A stretch of 64,000 nt of DNA from positions 310,001-374,000 of the forward strand of contig NC_016473.1 of assembly GCF_000226095.1 (NCBI RefSeq), written 5' to 3'. Made by a program: the position numbers and the translations under genes. Positions 56,781-64,000 of the stretch are shown here, piece by piece. The notes under the pieces are model-generated. The model saw only the letters and a program-made list of their open reading frames with translations, had not been told where the DNA came from and made no database searches. The stretch's first letter is position 1. Each line of letters begins with the position of its first letter. The stretch comes from Thermothelomyces thermophilus ATCC 42464. Its lineage: Eukaryota; Ascomycota; Sordariomycetes; Sordariales; Chaetomiaceae.

Positions 56781-59108
56781 CTCGATATAGTGGTCTCTTA
56801 TGCTAGTTCCTCCTATATTATGCTACTACTTGCCACTACGCGGGCGTTAATAAATTCTAGGCCCCTCGAAGGGCCCTGACCCGTTTCCTAGGTTAATACT
56901 AACCTCTTTAGTTGTTCGGCTAATAGTGGCTTCGTTAATCGTGCTTATTTCCGTAAGCTATTAAGTGCTTACGGCTTCCTACTATCAAGTCTATTCTACT
57001 TTTCGTCATATATACTATAGCTTTATTTAAAGTTCCCGAATTCGCGATTTCTTTTTGTTTATATAATAGAGGCAATCGTTACTCTAGCACAAGTCCTATA
57101 TATCTCGTCCTATTCCGTAGTGCCTAGGCTAGGCTTGTCTGAGAACTATTGTAATGCCTTCTAGATTATAGGCTTCGATCTTCTAGAGCAATTCGGCTGC
57201 TCTATTTCCTATGTTATAGACCTATTCTATAGGGTATAAGCTTCTATCCCCGTTTTCCTATCGGGTTAGCTAGTAATTGTTTTCGAATTTGTCGCGGAAG
57301 TGATATCGGTATTTGTATACTATACACTAGAACTAGGGCACTTATATATATACCTTGTATTAGGGGTATAGTTATATAGCGTTACCTAGGAGGTATTAGA
57401 ATTCTTTCCTAAATCCTTTCTATTATATATAGACTATAGGTACTCTAATACTAAAGTAAGAGTGTTTCTTCTAGTAGCTTCTCTATATACGCTTGTCTTT
57501 TCTATAGTTCGTATATATAAATTGGTATTCTAGGTTCTATATATCGTTACTAAGTTATTAGTTATCAAGGTACTTGGCATAGCTATTAGGCCTATTATAT
57601 ATTATAGGCTATCCTCCTTTAATAGCTTCTACGATACGTTGGAGTTCCTTCATTTTATCCCTTATCTTATCGCTCTACTAGGCAAGTTAAGTTAAACGCC
57701 TATCCTATTCATATAGTTCCATATTAAGTTAGAAAACTTCATTACAATACTATTCGATTTATTCCTAGAGGAATAGAATATTAGGTCTAGGTCTTTTAAT
57801 TCCTTAGGTATCGGTTGTCTACGATCCGTCCTACCTCTATATAACTATAAAACCCTACTACCTTAAGGCTAGGAGAATCGAAATTAGTGGTACGTATTCT
57901 CCTACTATATCCTATTTAGTAAGACTTATCTCTAGGTCCATAGTGACTAGTTCGGAGTATAGTACTTGTTTGTCTTTACTATTACCATTATATTCGAGAC
58001 TATCCGTATTACTACCCCTATCTTTGTAGCTTATAGCCGTTACTTTGATGACGTCCTTAGTAGTTTCGTCGATAGCCGTAATTTCCTTTCTAGGGACTAT
58101 CTTCTATTCTTTCTTCAGGCTTTGACATTCTCGCTTATAGTGCCCTTTCTTTCTATAGTTATAGTAGGTAATATTAGACTTATCTTTAGTTATCTTCTTC
58201 TAATCTTGCTTTTACGTTACGTCTATATCTATAGCTCTAGGGTACGTCCTATATAAGGTACTAACATATACTCGCTTTTTTTTGTCGTTAGCCTTAACCG
58301 TAGTTCTATTTATTTAGCCTTATTTCTACTACTCTTATATATAGAGTCGATTATCGATTTTAATAGCCTATATAATATATTTATCTAGGGTCTTAGGCTA
58401 GTTATATTTATATAGTTTATCTTTAACCTTTTCCTTTAAGCTATTATAGAATAATTATATTAACGCCTCATCATTAAGCTAAGACTTAAGTATGTCCTAT
58501 CTAAACTATATAATATAAGAGGCTATTAACTTAGTCTATTAGAGATTAACAAGTCTTTCTTATATATAAATCTTCTTATCTTTGTCGCTAAAAACCTTCT
58601 AAAGCTTTTCTTCGAAATAGTTATAGGATCAAAAGACTACCTATATAAACACGTCTCGGTTATCTTTATCTTCCTTAGTAAGATAGTCATTTTATATAGA
58701 TTTAAACTATCTAAGTACCTTACCCTCTAGTCTCGTAGCTATATAGAAGACCTTAGCTTTATTATCTAGAAACTTATTATCATTAAGCTAGAAGTAGGAT
58801 TAAAGGTTTATTAGGAATCCTATAAGATCCTCCTTAGTTCCTCCGTATTTACCAGGTAGTTCGATCTTAATATAGCTCACTTTAGCGGTTTCGAGTGCCT
58901 TAATTTTGGCATAGGCCTCGTTAACTAACTTCTATAAGTGCTTTTCGCCGTTCTTAAGTTCCTTAATTCGGGCTTAAGTAGCCTTATCTCTCTAGTCTAA
59001 CTCTTAGATCTGCTGCTAAAGATGACCAAGCTAAGCGAGCAGCTATTCGGCCGTAACGTTAGTAGCTATGTCGATGTCAAGGTCGAAGTCACCTCCGTTC
59101 TAAACTAT
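56690..59108 (-). pseudogene. Gypsy-5 gag relic
   Basis: Former ATG is ATA at 59106-59108. Zinc knuckle at 58127-58178. Primer site in RIPped form (AGTAATAGCAAC on the plus strand) at 59123-59134. Inactive. Confidence 0.84.
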
Positions 59109-59135
59109 AATAGAACAAATGGAGTAATAGCAACG

Positions 59136-59563
59136 TATGACAAACCTAACTTAGACTTCTTCTAAAAGGATTTAGACGAAGGTAGATTAAGTAGGACAAG
59201 TAGGCAGGTTATCTAAGGGATTCGGTAAAGTTAAAGGGTTTATAATAACATTAGAGTTATCTCTTATAGTAATTAGCAATGCTTAGTATAAGTACTATAA
59301 TTATAGGTTGCTATTACTAGTAAACTCTTAGAGTCTACTGTAACGAGTGACTATCTATATATATATATAATCCTAGGATTACTAGTAGTCGTAGTAATCC
59401 TCTATACTAGCTTACCTGGCTTATGTCGTAAGCTAGTGATGATCTATTAGGATCATTTCTTACTAAGTGTAATCCTGTCCTAATTGGTCTATTATTCCTT
59501 TGGCTTGATTGGCTTGTTTGTACTAGTAGCTTAGGTAGCATCTGTATATATATTTCTATGACA
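59136..59563 (-). repeat. Gypsy-5 5' LTR (beta, 428 bp)
   Basis: It starts TATGACAAACC (RIPped TGTGACGAACC) and ends TTTCTATGACA, followed by TCTTA. Confidence 0.94.
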
Positions 59564-59568
59564 TCTTA

Positions 59569-62500
59569 ATAACGAAGTTGCTAGACTAGATTATAGGAGT
59601 TATCTAGAATTTTAAAAGCTAGGTAAGACGCTAATACGAGCTTGCTATCTACAAGATCAAGTAGGATAATAATACTATAATGATTGGTTTAATAGGGCAT
59701 ATATTAATATACTATTAGACTTAGGCTATAGAAAGTAGTATTAATCTTAAACTTTTACCTTTATATACCTATAAGCTTAACGGACTAGTAAAGCGAGTAG
59801 GGTAAGAACTAATCTTATACTTAATTAAGATACTTAATAATATAAATCTCCCTATAAAGCTCTAGTTAGAAAGTATATAAGCGGTAGTATACCTATATAC
59901 GATAAGCCTAAGCTATACTTACTCGTTTAAAACTTCTAATAAAGTACTCTATAGCTAGTTTAAATAGTATTTTCACTAGTATAAACCTAGTTTAATAATT
60001 ATATTAACTAGCGACTTATACCTAGATTAGAGTATATCTTTATATATGGATGCTAGGTATATATTCTCTATAAGAATAGGGAAGCTAAGTAATATATAAA
60101 GGACTTTAAGGTATTACTATATAGGCTAATAGGGTATTTTATAGGATATTATACATTTAATATCTATTGTGTTTAGATACCTGAGCTCGATAGGGTCATT
60201 ATAACCTGTAACGTTTGCTTCGATAAGAAGACTTTCTACCATCTAGGCAAAGAGTAGCCGACAGAGTCGTCGCTAGCGGTAGCAAGCTAGGAAGTTAATT
60301 AGTTCGATCTAAGCAAAGATTCCTAGGATACTAACTTTCCCTAGGAAGCGTTATAATAAACCTAGTAACCAGTAGAAGACTCTATTATAGTGGCTTAGCT
60401 ACCTCTATTATAAAAGAGTCCGGTGGTAGACTAACCTCTCTAATAGGGTCAAGACTTAGGGGTAAGGGAGCTCTCTAATATATAGCCTATAAGTAAGTAA
60501 TTAGTTCTAGAGACTCTTATAGCGGAGACGTAAGCAATAGCTAAACTTCTTAGATAGATAGAGAGCTTTAGAGAACTCTTAACCCCTAAATATATGCCTA
60601 AGCCCTTAGTAACTTGCCCTACGCTAGCTAGTAAAGGGGATGTCTACTAGGAAGTAGGAGGGTTTAGATTAGAGCCTTCCTAGTCGCTAGCTAGCTAACT
60701 AGACGCTAGAGAGAGTAAGGAAGCCGTTAGATCTAATAGAGAAATACCTTCTATGGAAGAGTTAAGTATATATAATATATTAACGGAAGAGCTAGAAGCT
60801 AGGGACGGTACTGCCGATATATTATATCTAGCTAGGCAGGAGGAACAAAGCGTTAAGCAAAGTCTGGATTAGCTAATATATCCTCTAGAACGTAAGAGCA
60901 AAGGAGAAGCTATTTAGTAACCTCCTACAAGGAGAGGCAGAGGTAGGAAGAAGGCTTATAAGCCTAGGGACCCTATCTAGTTAAGCGAAAGGTTACAAAA
61001 TAAAGAGAGGGTTAATTACTATTACTCCTTTATCTATATAACTAAGGAACTCTAGTAATAGTTCTATAAGACTTACCTACCTAATTAATAGGAAGCTTAC
61101 CTAGAGGACCAGAGCATAAGAATAATATATATAGTATTTGTTATTACTATACAATAGAAGGATACTATATACCTCGAAGTAGCCTTAAATAAGCTATATT
61201 AGTATATCGACGATCTTACTCGCGTTTCTACTAACCAGTAAGACCTATATAACTACCTATTGGAATAATAGTTTAAAGATACGGCTTATAAGGGGATATA
61301 TAACTTAGAGAGTAAGGGAATATAGAAGATCGTACTATATAAGTAAGCAAAAGCGCGACCTATCCCATTAAAATAGGTCTTCGTATACAAGTTTAATAAG
61401 AACGGTTTCCTAGAGAAGTATAAGGTAAGGATTCATATACAAGGAGATCTATAAGATATTAGCTTAGTAGAAGGTATATATATAGCTACTCTAGTAGCAT
61501 AGTCGTTTTATATAATAATAGCGATTACTATATACTTTGACTTAGAAGTTAAGTAGTTCGATGTAGCGTAAGCATTCCTTAATGTTAAACGACCCAAAGA
61601 CGATCCTATTATCTATAAATTGCCAGAAGGATTTAAGTAGCTAGGGAAATGTATAGAGTTACGAAGAGCTCTATATAGCTTAAGAGACTTGCTGCTCTTA
61701 TAGTATAAAGAGTTCTGTAAAACGCTATTAGATCTAGGTATAGAACCATTAGGCGAAGAGAAGTGCCTCTTCTTAAGCTATAACAAATGAGTCATCCTAA
61801 TCTTCTATATTGACGACTTCTTAGTCTTCTTCTATAAAAGTAATGCTATAGCGGCTGAGTAGGTAATAGAAGGAATTAAAGCTCGATATAATGTCTATAA
61901 GTAGGGTAATGTCGGTTAGTTCCTTAGTATTAGGGTGATTTGAGACCGACCTATATATAAGATATAGTTAGTCTATAACTAATATATTAGAAAGGTAGTA
62001 AGAAGATATAGGCTTGACGTGCCTAGTATGTATAAGCTAACTCCCTTAAGTTATAAAGAACTTAAGAAGTTCGAAGGGAGCGCTATTAGTATATGGATTA
62101 AAGAGTATTAGAAGCTCGTTAGATTAATCCTATACTATATAGTTATACTATATCTAGGTATTATATATACCTATTTAATACTCTCTTAATACCTAACTAA
62201 CCTAGGACTAGACTACTTATTAGAGGTATAGTAAGTAGTAAGATATCTATTTAGGAGCTTTTGCCTATTAATCTAGTATAGAGGTAAGCAAGCGCTAGAA
62301 AGTCTAACGCTTATAATTATTAGGGATATATCGTATATAGATAATCCAAATATATAGTATTTATTATAGGGATATATCTTCTTTCCATTTAAGGGCCCTA
62401 TTATATAGAAGGTGTCGTACTAGGATACTATTATAACGTTAAGCACTAAAGTAGAACTTCTAACGCTTTCTCTTATAGTAAGAGAGGCTATAGCACTTAA

Positions 62501-62805
62501 AAGGCTATTTATAGATATCGATCTTAAGCTTAGGGAACCCTAGAACATCTACTATAATAATTAGCAAACTATTCGACTAGTAATAGCTAAGAATGAACAT
62601 ATTAATACTTACCTATAGTATATAGATATCTATAATATATAGTTATACTAGAAAGTAGCGAAAGGGACGTTCAAAGCTATATATCTACTAATTAGTCAGA
62701 TACTAGCAGATAGGCTTACTAAACAACTTAGCTAATAAGCCTTTAAGCACTAGAAGGCTCTTCTTAATCTTTAAGATATTAGTTATAGGCTTACGTAACT
62801 AAGGG
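59569..62805 (+). pseudogene. Copia-1 pol relic (integrase end, RT, RNase H)
   Basis: The integrase continues in frame from 45996 (KLNGLVKRVGQEL near 59770-59810). A Ser/Glu-rich linker follows (60200-60950). The Copia RT runs about 61360-62150, with the block FDLEVKQFDVAQAFLNV near 61539 and an intact catalytic box YIDDFLVFF at 61807-61833. RNase H has TKVELLTLS near 62450 and ends with ADRLTKQLS near 62710-62735. The frame contains many TAA/TAG stops. Confidence 0.9.
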
Positions 62806-62823
62806 GTGGAAGATAAGTTAAAT

Positions 62824-63640
62824 TTGTCAAACAAAATACCGCCTAATACTCTCTATCTACTACTATTAGCCGTCATTAGGATTAATAGCCTTACCCTTGC
62901 CTTTATCCTAGCCAGGCGATGATATAGCGCCTAACGTGTCATTAGACACGCTAACGTGAGTATTACGAGCCTCCTTGATCTTGCCTAACTAGTGGAAGAT
63001 GTTATATATAGAGCAGGCGATCTTCGTAAAACGCGTAAGTTCAGCCTTATTAAGCTTGTACTCCTCTATATCATCTATACCGGTATGTTTCAAGTCACTC
63101 TAAAGAACTGTATATAACTTCTTAAGATCCTACATATAACTGTTAGCGATTTGCCTATATGTCGGGGGTAGAGGTTTAGGATCTAGGGACTTATAGAAGC
63201 CTTAGCTTTATCTAATAAAGCTTTCGTCAAATCCTTTGCTAACCTAATATAAGAAGTAGGACTACTATTATAGTTAGTATAAGCATCATAAGAGCTATTA
63301 GACATATAAGCGATTAGTATATATCTCCTTACATTTATAAGAACTATATATATAATAGTAATAGTAAGAGCTAGCACTAGAATGATTGTAATATTTACCA
63401 AAAGAACATCCTACTAGAGCCGACTATATATATATTTTATAGGGCACCTTATAAAGCTTACTAGCTTTGATATTACTATATTTAGTTAGCTCGAACGATC
63501 TTAATATGACTAGAACACTTATAATATAGAAGCCTTAGTACACTTATACTTTCGAGGTATTATAAGAGCAAAAGTCAACCTACTAGTAGTTATAGTATTT
63601 GCGACGGGCGTACCTAATAAGTCATCCGTTAATTCGAGCA
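62824..63640 (-). pseudogene. Antisense coding relic in the 3' region of Copia-1, unknown family
   Basis: Between the pol end and the 3' LTR a minus-strand frame is coherent at about 62824-63188 (DPKPLPPTYRQIANSYM, LKHTGIDDIEEYKLNKAEL, GAISSPG, DKGKGKAINPNDG), its stops mostly TAG/TAA at Gln codons. Upstream, an unbroken frame ends at 63183 (SYIRLAKDLTKALLDKAKA) and joins it after a frame change; a Tyr/Cys-rich stretch precedes that. No domain recognised. Position and orientation repeat the Gypsy antisense genes, but the sequence is unrelated as far as I can see. Confidence 0.5.
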
Positions 63641-63888
63641 TAGGAGGCGTTATCCTATTATTATTATGATTGAAACTAGTAATATCGTCGCTACTATGGT
63701 TATAATAGCTATATTTAATCTATAGCTTCAAAGGAATCGCTCTACTATACTCGACTCTTTCAGACTTCCGAATACAGAAAGTAGGCCCCTAAAGGAGCTA
63801 TCAAGGTAAGAGCAACAAAGGATATAATACCAAGAACAATATTACTATAAAGCGTAGTTAAACGACTACCGCGTTTAACTAGGGGGTG

Positions 63889-64000
63889 TATCGGAAGCTA
63901 TAGAGCTTCTAAACGTATTAGCCACGCGTTTGCTATAGCTATATAAGGCTGTTTAACGCTTTGGCTAGCTCCTTTGTCTATAAATATCAGTCGTTTTGTC
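63889..64000 (+). repeat. Copia-1 3' LTR, cut by window end
   Basis: It starts TATCGGAAGC (RIPped TGTCGGAAGC) after the purine tract AGGGGGTG. The visible 112 bp align with 36104-36215, differing mainly by RIP-type changes. Confidence 0.9.

Larger units (their letters stand above)
45997..59563 (-). mobile_element. Gypsy-5, chromovirus LTR retrotransposon (beta), split by Gypsy-6
   Basis: A minus-strand element with 428-bp LTRs and target duplication TCTTA (45992-45996 and 59564-59568). Without Gypsy-6 it is about 7.3 kb. It interrupts the Copia-1 integrase. Its antisense gene lacks the coiled-coil part present in Gypsy-6. Confidence 0.96.
36104..64000 (+). mobile_element. Copia-1, Ty1/Copia LTR retrotransposon split by nested Gypsy elements
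   Basis: Host element of the right half of the window. The 5' LTR is 36104-36314, and internal segments are 36315-36903, 44410-45996 and 59569-63888. The 3' LTR starts at 63889 and is cut by the window end. Without insertions it is about 6.9 kb. The 5-bp sequence before the LTR is GAAAG; the matching copy is outside the window. The coding frame reads across both insertion points once the insertions and one target duplication are removed. The order integrase before RT defines Copia. Confidence 0.93.

Noticed and set aside
57966-58256. A 96-codon plus-strand frame in Gypsy-5 that looks membrane-like
   Set aside because: It lies opposite gag. Hydrophobicity comes from the TTA/ATA-rich RIPped complement.
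1-64000. tRNA or rRNA genes, CRISPR arrays, bacterial-type operons
   Set aside because: None seen. Spliced genes, RIP and the element types show a fungal nuclear genome. A tRNAscan or Infernal run would settle small RNAs.

Overview
The window comes from a filamentous ascomycete (Pezizomycotina; species not identifiable) whose repeats have been inactivated by repeat-induced point mutation (RIP). About 60 of the 64 kb is AT-rich, TpA-rich transposon wreckage. Its reading frames are recognisable only when TAA/TAG are read as former CAA/CAG and ATA as former ATG. One GC-rich island of 3.6 kb (32479-36103) holds two intact, intron-containing host genes.

Layout. 1-6373: minus-strand Gypsy-1, cut by the window edge. 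6374-18092: LINE-1 (Tad-like), split by full-length Gypsy-2 (8638-16130, TSD AGAAG). 18092-19176: two unidentified decayed coding relics. 19177-24567: apparently full-length LINE-2, with two 190-bp tandem units before ORF1. 24868-32478: Gypsy-3 (TSD GCTAG), lying against the gene island. 33130-34347 (+): an AsaB/CmcJ-like oxygenase or desaturase with 4 exons. 34553-35409 (-): a glutathione S-transferase with 2 exons; the two genes converge. 36104-64000: one Copia element (3' LTR cut by the window end), split by Gypsy-4 (36904-44404, TSD TTATA) and Gypsy-5 (45997-59563, TSD TCTTA). Gypsy-5 itself contains Gypsy-6 (47699-53990, TSD CTCTG), making a three-level nest.

The Gypsy elements belong to one chromovirus lineage: Gag with a CCHC knuckle, then protease, RT, RNase H, integrase and a C-terminal chromodomain. 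The sequence after the 5' LTR is complementary over 12 nt to a site inside the LTR, which indicates Tf1/sushi-type self-priming. They fall into three subfamilies by U3: alpha (Gypsy-2, -4), beta (Gypsy-5, -6) and gamma (Gypsy-1, -3).

The most unusual feature is an antisense coding region between pol and the 3' LTR in every Gypsy copy whose 3' end is visible. Read on the strand opposite pol, it encodes a six-cysteine module with Zn2Cys6 spacing (CX2CX6CX8CX2CX6C; most cysteines now RIPped to tyrosine codons), followed by a coiled coil in all but Gypsy-5. Each subfamily has its own version, paired with its own U3, and in alpha and beta the U3 holds an array of short repeated motifs. I infer a retrotransposon-borne DNA-binding protein that co-varies with its LTR. 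The Copia element also carries an antisense coding relic in the same position, of a different kind.
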